A stretch of DNA of 64,000 nt from contig CANJJS010000007.1 in assembly GCA_947474705.1 (NCBI GenBank), positions 41,381-105,380 on the forward strand, given 5' to 3'. Origin of the DNA: Acetobacteraceae bacterium. GTDB lineage: Bacteria; Pseudomonadota; Alphaproteobacteria; Acetobacterales; Acetobacteraceae. A model generated the notes under the pieces. The model saw only the letters and a list, made by a program, of their open reading frames with translations. It did not search any database and was not told where the DNA came from. A program made the translations under genes and the position numbers. Below are positions 46,877-58,000 of the stretch, in pieces (the first letter of the stretch is position 1; every line of letters starts with the position of its first letter).

Positions 46877-48670
46877 TCAGTGGTTGTTGCGGCTTTCGCC
46901 TCTTGTTTCGATGACGTTCAGGTAGAGGGTCGCGGGTTCCAGGCATGCGCCGGTGCTCATTTGGCCGACCATGGAGCGGTAGATTTCTTCCCATGGCGTC
47001 ATGTTCGTCAGTTTCGGCGGGGTATAGGCGGCGCGGCGGGTTTCCATTTCGCCGGGGTTCAGCACCACATCGACTTTTCGCGTGTTGAGGTCGATGCGGA
47101 TTTTGTCTCCGGTTTTTAACAGTGCCAGTCCGCCGCCGACGGCGGCTTCGGGGGAGATATTGAGGATGGAGGGGGAGCCGGAGGTGCCGGACTGGCGGCC
47201 GTCGCCCATGGTGGGCAGGGTCATGACGCCTTTTTTCATCAGGGCGGCGGGGGGCTGCATGTTCACGACCTCGGCGCTGCCGGGGTAGCCGACGGGGCCG
47301 CAGTTGCGGATGATGAGGACGGATTGTTCCTCTATGTTCAAAGATGGGTCTTCGATGCGGTTGTGGTAGTCTTCGGGGCCTTCGAAGACGATGGCGCGGC
47401 CTTCGAAGACGTTGGGGCGGTCTGGGTTGGACAAGAAGCGTGCCCGAAAATCCTTGTCGATGACGGAGATTTTCATCACCGCGCTGTCGAAGATATTGCC
47501 GGACATGACGACGTAGCCGGCGGCGGGGAGCATGGGCTCGGCGTAGGAACGGATGACTTCGCGGTCGCCGTCTTGTGTTCCGGCCAGGTTTTCGGCGATG
47601 GTTTTGCCGGTGACGGTCATGGCGGCACCGTTGAGTTTGCCGGCCTGGAGAAGTTCTTTCATCACGGCGGGGACGCCGCCGGCGCGGTGGAATTTTTCTC
47701 CGAGGAAGCGGCCGGCGGGTTGCACATCGCATAACAAGGGCACGTCGGGGCCGAGGCGTTGCCAGTCGTCGAGGGAGTGATCGACGCCCATGTGGCGGGC
47801 GATGGCGACCATGTGTATCGGGCAGTTGGAGGAGGCGCCCAGGGCGGCGGCGGCGACGACGGCGTTCTCGAAGGCGGCTTTTGTCATGATATCGGATGGG
47901 CGGAGGTTTTCTTTTACCATTCCGACGATGCGTTTGCCGGTTTCGAAGGCCATCCAGCCGCGTTCTCGATACGGGGCTGGAATGGCGGAGCAGCCGGGGA
48001 GGGACATGCCCAGGGCCTCGGCGAGTCCGTTCATTGAGGAGGCGGTGCCCATGGTGTTGCAATGGCCGACGGAGGGCGCGGACGAAGATACCATCTTCAT
48101 GAATTCGTCGTAGTCGATTTTGCCCTCGGCGAAGAGTTTGCGGCCTTCCCAGACGATCGTTCCGGAGCCGGACAGGCGTCCTTGCCACCAGCCGTCGAGC
48201 ATGGGGCCGCCGGAGAGCACGATGGCCGGGATGTTCACGGTGGCCGCGCCCATCAGGCAGGCGGGGGTGGTTTTGTCGCAGCCGGTGGTCAGCACGACGC
48301 CGTCGAGCGGGTAGCCGTGCAGGACTTCCACGAGGCTGAGATAGGCGAGGTTGCGGTCGAGTGCCGCGGTAGGGCGTTTGCCGGTTTCCTGTATCGGATG
48401 GATGGGGAATTCGAGTGGGACGCCGCCGGCGTCTCGGATGCCGTCGCGGACGCGGGAGGCGAGTTCGATGTGGTGGCGGTTGCAGGGGGAGAGGTCGGAG
48501 CCGGTCTGGGCGATGCCGATGATGGGTTTGCCGCCGCGCAGTTCGTCCGGCGTGATGCCGTAGTTCATGTATCTTTCCAGATACAGGGCGGTGAGGGCGG
48601 GGTCGGCCGGGTTGTCGAACCAGCGGCGGGAGCGGAGGCGTTTGTCGCCGGTGTTGTCGTGCGCGGTCAT
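46877..48670 (-). CDS. IlvD/Edd-family dehydratase (dihydroxy-acid dehydratase-like)
   Basis: IGIAQTGSDLSPCNRHH, TTGCDKTTPACLMGAATVNIPAIVLSGGPML, GHCNTMGTASSMN, GCSAIPAPYRERG. Confidence 0.93.
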   Translation of the reverse strand: MTAHDNTGDKRLRSRRWFDNPADPALTALYLERYMNYGITPDELRGGKPIIGIAQTGSDLSPCNRHHIELASRVRDGIRDAGGVPLEFPIHPIQETGKRPTAALDRNLAYLSLVEVLHGYPLDGVVLTTGCDKTTPACLMGAATVNIPAIVLSGGPMLDGWWQGRLSGSGTIVWEGRKLFAEGKIDYDEFMKMVSSSAPSVGHCNTMGTASSMNGLAEALGMSLPGCSAIPAPYRERGWMAFETGKRIVGMVKENLRPSDIMTKAAFENAVVAAAALGASSNCPIHMVAIARHMGVDHSLDDWQRLGPDVPLLCDVQPAGRFLGEKFHRAGGVPAVMKELLQAGKLNGAAMTVTGKTIAENLAGTQDGDREVIRSYAEPMLPAAGYVVMSGNIFDSAVMKISVIDKDFRARFLSNPDRPNVFEGRAIVFEGPEDYHNRIEDPSLNIEEQSVLIIRNCGPVGYPGSAEVVNMQPPAALMKKGVMTLPTMGDGRQSGTSGSPSILNISPEAAVGGGLALLKTGDKIRIDLNTRKVDVVLNPGEMETRRAAYTPPKLTNMTPWEEIYRSMVGQMSTGACLEPATLYLNVIETRGESRNNH

Positions 48671-48842
48671 GGGCCGGTCCTCCTTGGTGGTGTCGGGCGG
48701 GAATGTGCGGGGGCGCGGGGGGCGGTGCAAGGCGGGGTGGGCCGCGCCAGTGGGAGCGGCCAGTGGGGGGAGCGGTTTACGCGTGTGTCCCGCCGAACCG
48801 GGCTGGATTGACGAACCTCCGGGCACGGTTCACGCAGACCGC

Positions 48843-50699
48843 ATGCTGACTCGCATCGAAAACCTGCTCGACCCCACCGGGGGCACGCCCAGTCCGCCGC
48901 CGAATGCGGGGCTTGTCCGCTTTCACTGGCATTTCATCCGTCAGGCGCCGTGGGTCGCGGTGGCGTTGTTCGCGATTGGCGGATTGCTGGCGATTCTCGA
49001 TACGGCGATCCCGACCTCGATTGGGCGGGTTGTGGGCTTGGTCACCACGCATACGCCGGAGGCGTTGTTGCGGGACCGGTGGGTCGATTTGCTTGTCATG
49101 GCGGCGATCGTCGGGGTCGCGCGTCCGACGACGATGCTGATTCATAATGTTCTGGTCAATCAGATCGTCAATCCGAGCTTTACAAATCTCGTCCGTTGGC
49201 AAAATCACTGGCATGTTGTCCGGCAGAGTTGGACGTTTTTTCAGAACGATTTCGCGGGGCGCATCGCCAACCGGGTGATGCAGACGGGTCCGTCGATGCG
49301 CGAGTCGCTTGTCATGGCATTCGACGCGGCCTGGTATATTCTGGTTTACGCCACCTCCGCGCTGATCTTGCTGGGTTCGCTGGATTGGCGGCTGACGTTG
49401 CCGATCTCGGTCTGGTTTGTTTTTTACCTTTCAATGCTCAGGTATTTCGTGCCCAGACTGCGCGAGCGGTCGCGGGCCATGTCGGAGAAACGATCGACGC
49501 TGATTGGGCGGATTGTCGATAGTTACACCAACATCCTCACCGTAAAATTGTTCGCCCGCGCGCGGGACGAGGACGCGTTTGTCCGCGAATCGATCGACGA
49601 GCACACCGCGGCGTCGCGGGCGCAGTCGCGGATGACGACGGCCTATACGATGGTTCTCGGGTTCATGAACGCGTCGTTGATCGTGGCGACCTCGACGATC
49701 GCGATTTGGCAGTGGTCTTTGGGCCATATTGGCGTGGCCGCGGTCGCCACCGCCATTCCGATGTCCTGGCAATTGACCAATATCGCGGGTTGGGTCGCGC
49801 GCAGTGTCACCGGCATCTTCGAAAATATCGGCACGGTGCAGGATGGCATGCGTTCGATCGATGTTCCCCGGCTGATGCCGGATCCGCCGGGCGCCAGGGA
49901 TCTTGAAATTCGCGGTGGCGAGATTCGTTTCGAGAATCTTCATTTCGACTATGGGCGTCAGTCCCGGCCTGGCGGGGTGTTGCGTGGGATCGACCTGGTC
50001 ATCGCGCCGGGCGAGCGGGTTGGGCTCGTCGGTCCGTCGGGCGCGGGCAAGTCGACTTTGGTCAATTTGTTGTTGCATTTTTACGACCCGGGTCAGGGGC
50101 GTATTCTGATCGACGGTCAGGACATCGCGGGGGTGACGCAGGAATCCCTCCGCACCCAGATCGCGATGGTAACCCAGGACACGTCGTTACTGCACCGCTC
50201 CATCGCGGAAAACATCCGGTATGGCCGTCCCGATGCCACGCCCGAGATGATCGAAGCGGCCGCTCGCCAGGCCGAGGCGCATGGTTTCATCGAAACCCTG
50301 GAGGACTGGCACGAGCGCACGGCCTACGACGCCCATGTCGGCGAGCGCGGGGTGAAACTTTCCGGTGGGCAGCGCCAGCGCGTCGCCTTGGCGCGTGTTA
50401 TTCTTAAAAATGCGCCCATTCTGGTTTTGGACGAGGCGACTTCCGCGCTGGATTCAGAGGTTGAGGCCGCCATTCAGAGCCAGCTCGACGGATTGATGGA
50501 TGGGCGCACCGTGATCGCCATCGCGCATCGTTTGTCGACGATTTCGCGGATGGACCGGTTGATCGTGCTCGACGAGGGGCGGATCGTCGAGGCCGGGTCG
50601 CATGCCGAGCTGCTGGCGATGGACGGTGTTTACGCGCGTCTGTGGAACCGCCAGTCCGGCGGCTTCGATCCGTTTCTGGCGGAAGCCGGCGCGAAGTGA
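48843..50699 (+). CDS. ABC exporter, fused permease/ATP-binding protein
   Basis: GLVGPSGAGKSTLVNLLLHFYDPGQGRILIDGQDI Walker A; VKLSGGQRQRVALARVILKNAPILVLDEATSALDSE. Confidence 0.96.
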   Translation: MLTRIENLLDPTGGTPSPPPNAGLVRFHWHFIRQAPWVAVALFAIGGLLAILDTAIPTSIGRVVGLVTTHTPEALLRDRWVDLLVMAAIVGVARPTTMLIHNVLVNQIVNPSFTNLVRWQNHWHVVRQSWTFFQNDFAGRIANRVMQTGPSMRESLVMAFDAAWYILVYATSALILLGSLDWRLTLPISVWFVFYLSMLRYFVPRLRERSRAMSEKRSTLIGRIVDSYTNILTVKLFARARDEDAFVRESIDEHTAASRAQSRMTTAYTMVLGFMNASLIVATSTIAIWQWSLGHIGVAAVATAIPMSWQLTNIAGWVARSVTGIFENIGTVQDGMRSIDVPRLMPDPPGARDLEIRGGEIRFENLHFDYGRQSRPGGVLRGIDLVIAPGERVGLVGPSGAGKSTLVNLLLHFYDPGQGRILIDGQDIAGVTQESLRTQIAMVTQDTSLLHRSIAENIRYGRPDATPEMIEAAARQAEAHGFIETLEDWHERTAYDAHVGERGVKLSGGQRQRVALARVILKNAPILVLDEATSALDSEVEAAIQSQLDGLMDGRTVIAIAHRLSTISRMDRLIVLDEGRIVEAGSHAELLAMDGVYARLWNRQSGGFDPFLAEAGAK

Positions 50700-51889
50700 C
50701 CGTCCCGCCGGTGAGAATGCCGGTGTGGCCGCTGCTGGCGACGCTGGCCGTGCAGACCTTGGCCACCATGTCGCTGTATTCGCTGCCGACGCTGGCGCCG
50801 GAAGTCGCGCGAGACCTGCGCGTCAACGGCAACCTCGTCGGCGGTTTCGTCGCGACCGCGTATGGCGTCGGCATTGCCTCGGCGTTGCTGTCGCCAGGTC
50901 TGATCCGGCGGTACGGCGGTGTCAGGGCGACACAGGCGGTGCTGCTGGCGGCGATTGGCATGCTCGCGATCGCCGCCGCGAGTTTCGGCGTTTGGACCAT
51001 GGCGCTGGGCGCGGCGGTTCTGGGTACCGCGTACGGCGCCGCCGCCCCGGCCAGCACGCATCTGCTGGTGCCGCACACGCCGAAGCCGATTTTCAACATG
51101 GTGATGTCGTTGCGTCAGATCGGCGTGCCGTTGGGCGGGGTGTTCGCCGCCCTGATCCTGCCCTGGCTGGTGCCGGTTCTGGGGTGGCGCGGCGCTTTGG
51201 CGGTGCAAATGGTGCCGATCGCGTTGCTGATCGCGGCGATGGAAATGCCTCGTAAGGCCTGGGATGCCGATCGCGATCCGCGGGTTCGTCCCTGGGGGCG
51301 CACCTGGCTGCAACCTTTCGCGTTGTTGCGGGACCGCCGTATTCTGCGGCTGTCCGCCGGGACGTTTGTCTATTCTGGGCTGTCGTTGTGTTTCGTGTCG
51401 TTCATGACGGTGCATTTGACCTCGGCCGTCGGGCTCGACCTGATCCGGGCGGGGCAGTTGCTGGCGGTCTATCAGATCGCCGGGTCGGTCAGCCGTCCCA
51501 TCTGGGGCTGGATCGCGGATCGGTTTCTCTCGCCCATGCGGCTTTTGGCGGTTCAGGGTCTGGGCATGGCGGTTGCCGCCGTTCTCTGCGGCCGGTTCGG
51601 TCCGGACTGGTCCGGTGCCGGGCTGTTCGCGGCGGTCCTGTTGGCCGGGGTCACGGCCGGCGGCTACACCGGGCTCGCTTATGCCGAATACGCCACGCTC
51701 GGCGGTGCCCGCCGGACCGAGGCCACGGGTCTCGGCACCGCCATCTTGTTCGCCGGTGTGCTGCTGATTCCGCCGCTGTTCGGTGCCTCCGTCACGCTGC
51801 TGGGCGGTTACGAGGCCACCTGGCGCGCCATGGCGGTGCTGGCGTTGGGCGGTGGCGTGCTGCTGGGGTGGCCGCGGGCGAGGGACTGA
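50696..51889 (+). CDS. MFS transporter
   Basis: 12-TM-like hydrophobic profile; GVGIASALLSPGLIRRYGGVRATQ; GTG start overlaps the upstream stop. Confidence 0.85.
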   Translation: MTVPPVRMPVWPLLATLAVQTLATMSLYSLPTLAPEVARDLRVNGNLVGGFVATAYGVGIASALLSPGLIRRYGGVRATQAVLLAAIGMLAIAAASFGVWTMALGAAVLGTAYGAAAPASTHLLVPHTPKPIFNMVMSLRQIGVPLGGVFAALILPWLVPVLGWRGALAVQMVPIALLIAAMEMPRKAWDADRDPRVRPWGRTWLQPFALLRDRRILRLSAGTFVYSGLSLCFVSFMTVHLTSAVGLDLIRAGQLLAVYQIAGSVSRPIWGWIADRFLSPMRLLAVQGLGMAVAAVLCGRFGPDWSGAGLFAAVLLAGVTAGGYTGLAYAEYATLGGARRTEATGLGTAILFAGVLLIPPLFGASVTLLGGYEATWRAMAVLALGGGVLLGWPRARD

Positions 51890-52105
51890 CGCGCGGCTGT
51901 TTCCGCCGGGCAGGTTTTGCCTGGATGGCCCGGCCGCGACGGTTTCCCCGGCCCGGACCAGCCCGCGGCCGCGCGGGCCCAGGGGCGGCGCCGTCTTGTC
52001 CGGCCGCGCGAGACCCGTTCTCGTTCCGCCGCGCGCGGTAAACCGGCTTTTTTCCCGGTTTGCCCGCGGTCATGGGCGCTCCTGCCTCTTTGGCACGGCG
52101 TTTGC

Positions 52106-54160
52106 GTGGAGGAGGCCGTCAACGCCTCGAGGCAATCCGCCGTGTCCGGCCAGGTCCAATCGCAGTCCCTGTTCTCGCTCTCCGGTCAGCCCGGACGTCC
52201 CGCCGCCGGGGCGCCCGACGCCGCGGCCGCAAGCGCCTTTTCCGGCGTGCTCGCCGGGCTGTTACCCGCCGCTGGGGACGCGGTGGCGGACATGGGACAG
52301 GCCGCGCCCGTGCCAGAGATCTCCTTGGCGCGGCTTTTCGGCGCCCCTCTCCCCATGCCGCCTGGGCCGGCGGCACCCGTTTCCGGGTCCGGTCCGCCGT
52401 CCTTTGTCCGGGGAATGCGGGTTGCCGCTTTTTCGCAAACGATCCCGGCAGAGAGCCCACCGGAGATCCCGCCGCCCGATGGCGCGACTCCCGCGTTCCC
52501 GCCGGGATCGTCACCGCTCCCCCCTTTGACCGCTGCCCCCGCGGCGTCAGCACCCGATCCGGCGGCCCCCCAAACGATGCCGGCGGCTTCCTTGGTGGCT
52601 CAGCCTTCGGGTTACGCCCGCACCGGCGGCGCGCCGCCGGGCGACGCGTCGTCGAGATTGAGCGGCGCCGTTTCGAGCGGTGCCCCGCGGGGTGTTTCCC
52701 CATTGAGCAGAGTCTCTTCGGACGGTCCTCCCGCGGGCGCGCCGAAACTGGAAGCGCCAAACCCCAACGTGGACGTTCCAGACCAGCCCGTGCCGGCCCC
52801 CCCGGCGCCCGGTCAGCCCGCCGCCGAAATGCCGGACCCGCAACTGGATGCCGCCGATCGTGGGGCCCGCGCCCGTCCCGCGCGCGACAATTCGCGTCCC
52901 CGGGAAGAGGAAGCCACCGAAACCCGTCCATCGCCGCCGGATCGTCCCGGCGAGGCGCCCGGTTTGGCGGCCGATCCACGTCCAGACCCCGCGCCGCCCG
53001 TGCCGGAAGCCGGACCGCCGTCGGGCATACAAGCCGATGCCCTCGGGCTGTCGCCCGGCGGTCTTAATCCGACCGGGCTCAACGCGACCGGTGTCACCCT
53101 GTCGGGCGCCGACGGCCTCGGAAAGACCGGGGGGGACCCCGTCCAGACCGCCAGCCCCGCGGCGGCAAAGCCGCGTTCGGGCGCGGCACGAGACCTCGCG
53201 GGCGGGGTGGGCCCAGGGGACAATCCGGACAATTCGGACAATCCGGACGATCTGTCCCCCGCCGCCGCTGTTCCGGTCCTGACCATGACGGTCCCGGACC
53301 CCGCTCCCCCACCGCCGCTCGCCTCTCCGGCCGCCACCGTCGCGGGGGAGGGAGGGGCATCCCGCCCCGCCGGTCCCGCCGCGGCGCGTCTTTCGCCGAT
53401 CCCGCACCGGCCCGGTCCCGGTCCCGGTCCCGGTTCCGGTCTGGGTTCCGCGCCCGGACCTGGACCCGGACCCGGCGCCGCCGGGGAACCGGACCGCGCC
53501 GGCGCCCCCTTCAGCGGTTTTTCAGTTTCCGGCATGGCGGACATGGCGCCGCCGCCGGACAGCCTCCCGCCCGCCGCTGGTCATGCCGCGCCTGTCCCGG
53601 AGCTCGCCGCCGCGCCGCCGCGGGCCGAGCCTCCACCCGCCGCCGCCCCTCCCGCCGCGTCTCCCCTTGGGCGCCCCCCGCCCCCCGCCGAACAGATCGG
53701 CGCCGCGCTGGTCGCCACCGCGACGGCGCCGGGCGGCACCCAGACCGTTACCGTCCAGCTTCACCCCGAAGACCTTGGCGAGGTTCGCATCCGGATCGAC
53801 CGCGCCATCGGAGGTTTCGCCCATGTCGCCATTTCCGCCGCCCGGCCCGAGACCCTGCGCCTGTTGCGCGAGGACGAGCCTGGATTGCGCCGCGTTCTCG
53901 ACGACGCCGGCCTGCCGCCGGAGGGCCGGACGGTGAGTTTCGACGTCCCGCCGCCGCAACCTGTGGCCCCGCACGCCCGTTTCGATGTTTTGTCCACGGG
54001 GTCCGGCGGTGCGGGCCAGGGCGGCCAGCACATGGCGGGTGGCGGCCGGAATGGCGACACCGCCTCCGGCCGCGGCCAGGACCCGGCTCAGGACCCGGTG
54101 GCGGATCGCGATTCGCCGCGAGGGCGGTGGGCGCGGGCCGGTCTCGACATCGTTGCCTGA
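52106..54160 (+). CDS. fliK: Flagellar hook-length control protein FliK
   Basis: Long Pro/Ala-rich region, C-terminal TVTVQLHPEDLGEVRIRIDRAIGGFAHVAISAARPETLRLLREDEPGLRRVLDDAGL (Flg_hook domain); start uncertain. Confidence 0.85.
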   Translation: MEEAVNASRQSAVSGQVQSQSLFSLSGQPGRPAAGAPDAAAASAFSGVLAGLLPAAGDAVADMGQAAPVPEISLARLFGAPLPMPPGPAAPVSGSGPPSFVRGMRVAAFSQTIPAESPPEIPPPDGATPAFPPGSSPLPPLTAAPAASAPDPAAPQTMPAASLVAQPSGYARTGGAPPGDASSRLSGAVSSGAPRGVSPLSRVSSDGPPAGAPKLEAPNPNVDVPDQPVPAPPAPGQPAAEMPDPQLDAADRGARARPARDNSRPREEEATETRPSPPDRPGEAPGLAADPRPDPAPPVPEAGPPSGIQADALGLSPGGLNPTGLNATGVTLSGADGLGKTGGDPVQTASPAAAKPRSGAARDLAGGVGPGDNPDNSDNPDDLSPAAAVPVLTMTVPDPAPPPPLASPAATVAGEGGASRPAGPAAARLSPIPHRPGPGPGPGSGLGSAPGPGPGPGAAGEPDRAGAPFSGFSVSGMADMAPPPDSLPPAAGHAAPVPELAAAPPRAEPPPAAAPPAASPLGRPPPPAEQIGAALVATATAPGGTQTVTVQLHPEDLGEVRIRIDRAIGGFAHVAISAARPETLRLLREDEPGLRRVLDDAGLPPEGRTVSFDVPPPQPVAPHARFDVLSTGSGGAGQGGQHMAGGGRNGDTASGRGQDPAQDPVADRDSPRGRWARAGLDIVA

Positions 54161-54175
54161 TCGAGGAGAAACAGC

Positions 54176-54874
54176 ATGGCTTCCATCGCGGCGCCCGCGT
54201 CCATCGCCCAGACAGTCCAGTCCGGCAAGGTTTCCGCTCCGGGTGCGTCCCTGGGCGTGTCCCCGGCGCCGGGCGCGCTGGGCAAGCTCAGCTCCAATTT
54301 CGGGGATTTTCTGCATTTGCTGATGGTGCAACTGAAGAACCAGGATCCCACGGCGCCGATGGACGCCAATCAGTTCACCTCCGAACTGGTGCAATTCTCC
54401 AGCGTCGAACAGCAGATCGCGACCAATACGAGTCTCACCCAACTGATCCAGTTGACGCAGACGGCGGATGTCACCCAGTCGTCGTCCGTCGTCGGCAAGC
54501 AGGTCACGGTGCAGGCCCCCCAGGTCGCGCTGCAAAAGGGGAGCGCGAAGCTGGGCTTCACGGCGCCGGCCGGGCAAAATGTGTCGGTGTCCGTGCTGGA
54601 CGCGAGCGGCAAGACGTTGCGGCAGGTGGCGATCAAGGCCCAGACGGGCGACAATACCTGGACCTGGGATGGCAAGAGCGACACCGGCCAGACCGTGCCG
54701 GACGGTGCCTATACCGTCGCGGTGACCGGCGGACCGGCGGGCAGCCCGGCGCAGGCGCTGCCGTTCACCGTCACGGGCACCGCGACCGGGGTTCAGGTCG
54801 CCAACAACACGGTCAATTTGCAAATCGGCGGGTTGATCGTGCCGTTCAGCGCGATCCGCTCCGTTGGCGATTGA
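54176..54874 (+). CDS. flgD: Flagellar hook capping protein FlgD
   Basis: FLHLLMVQLKNQDPTAPMDANQFTSELVQFSSVEQQI. Confidence 0.95.
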   Translation: MASIAAPASIAQTVQSGKVSAPGASLGVSPAPGALGKLSSNFGDFLHLLMVQLKNQDPTAPMDANQFTSELVQFSSVEQQIATNTSLTQLIQLTQTADVTQSSSVVGKQVTVQAPQVALQKGSAKLGFTAPAGQNVSVSVLDASGKTLRQVAIKAQTGDNTWTWDGKSDTGQTVPDGAYTVAVTGGPAGSPAQALPFTVTGTATGVQVANNTVNLQIGGLIVPFSAIRSVGD

Positions 54875-55028
54875 GACCGGCCCGCGTCAATCCGCCCGAT
54901 CCTACCGAAAGGTTTACGTCCGCGTTCACGCTTCGCCAGGTATTTGCCGCTAACCCCGGGTCCCACGACACGACACGGGACCACAGATGCCGGAGCGCCC
55001 GCCTGGCCGCCAAAACGGCGGCGCCTGA

Positions 55029-58000
55029 ATGGAGATCGCGCCGGGATCGCGCATCCGCGCGCGAGGGTTGACCTGGGAGGTCCTGGAAACCCTTCGCGCG
55101 GGTTCGTGCGAGAAGCTCTCCTTGCGTTGCGCCACGGGCGATCTGGCCGGGCTCGAATGGGAGATGTTCGTTCCGCCTGAGACCGTCGAACCCGACGCGC
55201 CGGTGTTCGATTTTCGCCGTCCCGCGCCGTTACCTCTTTGGCGCCTGTCGCAGCGGGCGCATGTGTTGGGCGCCTGCGTTGGCGGCGAACCCATTGCCAC
55301 GGCCGAGCCGGGACGTTTGCGGATCGAACCGTTTCAACGGGTGGCTTTGGCGCGCGCGCTGGATTTGCCGCGTCCGCGCCTGCTGCTGGCGGACGGTGTG
55401 GGTCTTGGCAAAACCGTGCAGGCCGGGCTGATCGCCGCCGATCTGATCGCCCGGCGGCGCGCGCACCGTATTCTGATCGTCTGCCCGTCAGGGCCGCTGG
55501 CGCGGCAATGGGACCAGGAGACACGGCTGCGCTTCGGCCTGAAATTCGTCTCCGCCGCTTCCGCCGCCGAACTCGCCGACCTGCGCCGCGACCGGGAACG
55601 TGGCGCGAACCCGTTCGACGCGGTGCCGCTGTGTCTGACGACCTGGGATTTCGCCAAACAGGACCATGTGCTCGACGATATCGAGCTTTCCGCCTGGGAT
55701 CTGGCGATTCTCGACGAGGCGCATCACGCCTTTGGCCCGGCCGGTGGCGGCGAGACCACGCGCCGGCGGCGGCTGGCGGAGGTGCTGGCGCGGCGGTCGG
55801 ATGGGTTGTTGCTGCTGACCGCCACGCCGCATGACGGCCACGACGCGCATTTCGCCTCGCTGATCGCCTTGCTGGACCCGTCTTTGACCGATGGCGCCGG
55901 CGGGTTGATCGGGCGCGAGTACCGCCGCCATGTGGTGCGCCGCCTGAAATCCCATATTCGCGATCCCCGCACCGGCGCGCCTTTGTTCCGGCGGCGGACG
56001 ATTCAGCCGGTGAAAGTCGACACCAAGGGGCCCGAGCATGCGCCCGCGCGCGCCTTTCATCGCGCCTTGACCGCTTTCGTCGTGCCCCGCCTGCGCGCGC
56101 CGCGCGGACCCGGCGGCGGCGATGCCATCGCCTTCGTCAGCCTGTTGAAACGTTCCGTTTCCACCGTCGCCGCCTGCGCCGCCACGTTGCGCGTCGTGGC
56201 CGGGCGCCTGGCGCTGGGCGAAACCGGCGTGGCGGACCCGAAGGCGGCCCAGACCGAGCGGGCCCGTGCCTTGCGCCGCTGGCGCCGCCACGCGGCTCGT
56301 TTCGGCGCGCTCGACATGTTCGAAGATGCCGCCCGGCACGAGGCCGAGGCCGAGACCATGGCCGCCGCGCTGCGCCGGGAATCGGCGGCCGGGCTCGACG
56401 AATTGCTCGTGTTGAGCGCGGCGGCGGCGGCCGCCGATCCGAAACTTGGCGCTCTGGTCCAGGAGGTCCGTCTGATCCGCGCGGAATGGCCGCGTGCGAA
56501 TATATTGGTTTATACCGAATACACCGACAGCCAGGCCGCGGCCGTCGACACGTTGCGGGTCGAAGCGGGGCTGGCCGGGGAGATCCTGACGATCGGCGGC
56601 GAGGACAGCACCGAAATCCGCTCCGCCGCCGCCGAGCGTTTCGCCACGGAAGACGGGCTTATTCTCGTCGGCACCGACGCGCTGGCGGAAGGGCTCAATT
56701 TGCAACGGCGTTGCTTTCATTTGATCCACCTGGATTTGCCGTACAACCCCAACCGGCTGGAACAGCGTAACGGGCGCATCGACCGTTACGGCCAGACCAG
56801 AGATCCCGATATCCGGTATCTGTATTTGCCCGGAACGTTCGAGGAGCGGCTGCTGCTCCATCTGATCGCGAAATACGAAAAATCCCGGGCCGCGCTGGAT
56901 GTCATGCCGGACACGCTGGGCGTGGCCGCCGCCGGGGACGCCGAACCCAGGGGATCGCTGACCCGGGGACTGTCGGAGGACCCCGCCGATCTGTTTCCGC
57001 CAGACCGCGACGCGATCCGGCCGTTGCGCGGCGACCGGGACAATCCGGGGGGGGACGATCCGGGGGGCGCCGCCGTTCTCGCCTTGATCCGCGACATCGA
57101 CCGCGCCTTCGAAGGTTTCGAGCGCATGGCCGTCGCGCATGGTTGGTTCGATGGGGGGCGAGTCGATAGGACGCCCGCGACACCGCCGCCGTTCTCCGAA
57201 ACGGCGGATATGTGCCTCGCCGATTTCGTCGCCGCCGTGGCCGCGGCGGAAACCGGCGCGCCGGTGGCGGAAGGCGAGACATTGCGTCTCCCGCCGCGCT
57301 GGATGGAAGGTCTGGAGGGTTTGCCGGGCCTCGATCCCGCCGGGAATATCGCGCGGTTCACGCGCGATCCGGAGACGTTCCGCGACCGCGACGGACAGCC
57401 CGTCGCGTTTCTGGGCCGCGCCCATCCGCTGGTGCTCCGCGCGTTGCGCGAAGCCGGCCGGACGCCGGCCTGTGTGGCCCATGCGCGCGCCGGGCGGGCG
57501 GGTTTGCTGTCCACCTTTCTGCTGGAAATCCACGCCGGGCAACGGCTGTTGCTGCGCCGCCCGGTGGCCATTCTGTCCGGGCCCGGCGCGCCGCCCGTCG
57601 AAACCGATCTCCGCGCCTGGTTGGGCGAGGGTGTTTTGTCGCCCTTGGCGCCGGGCTCCGTGCCCGAAATTCCAGAGATATGGATCGCCGGGGCGCGCGG
57701 TGCGATGGACGGGATCTCGGTCAGGGCGCGCGACGCCGTGGCGCAAAGCCTCGCATTGCGAAAACCCCTGGCCCGGGCCCGCTGGTCGCGGTGGGCCGAC
57801 GCCGAGGCCGCGCGTGTTTGCGGCGCTTACGTGCCGCCGGTGCCCGACCTGTTCGGCGCCCCGCCGCCCGGCCCGGCCTGGCGGCACGAGGCCGATGCCG
57901 AACAGCGGCTGATCCTGTTCGCCACCAGCCCGGACAGCCCCCCCGGCAAACGCCGCGAGGCCAACGCCGCGCTGGCCATTTTTCGCGCGGCATGGGCCGG

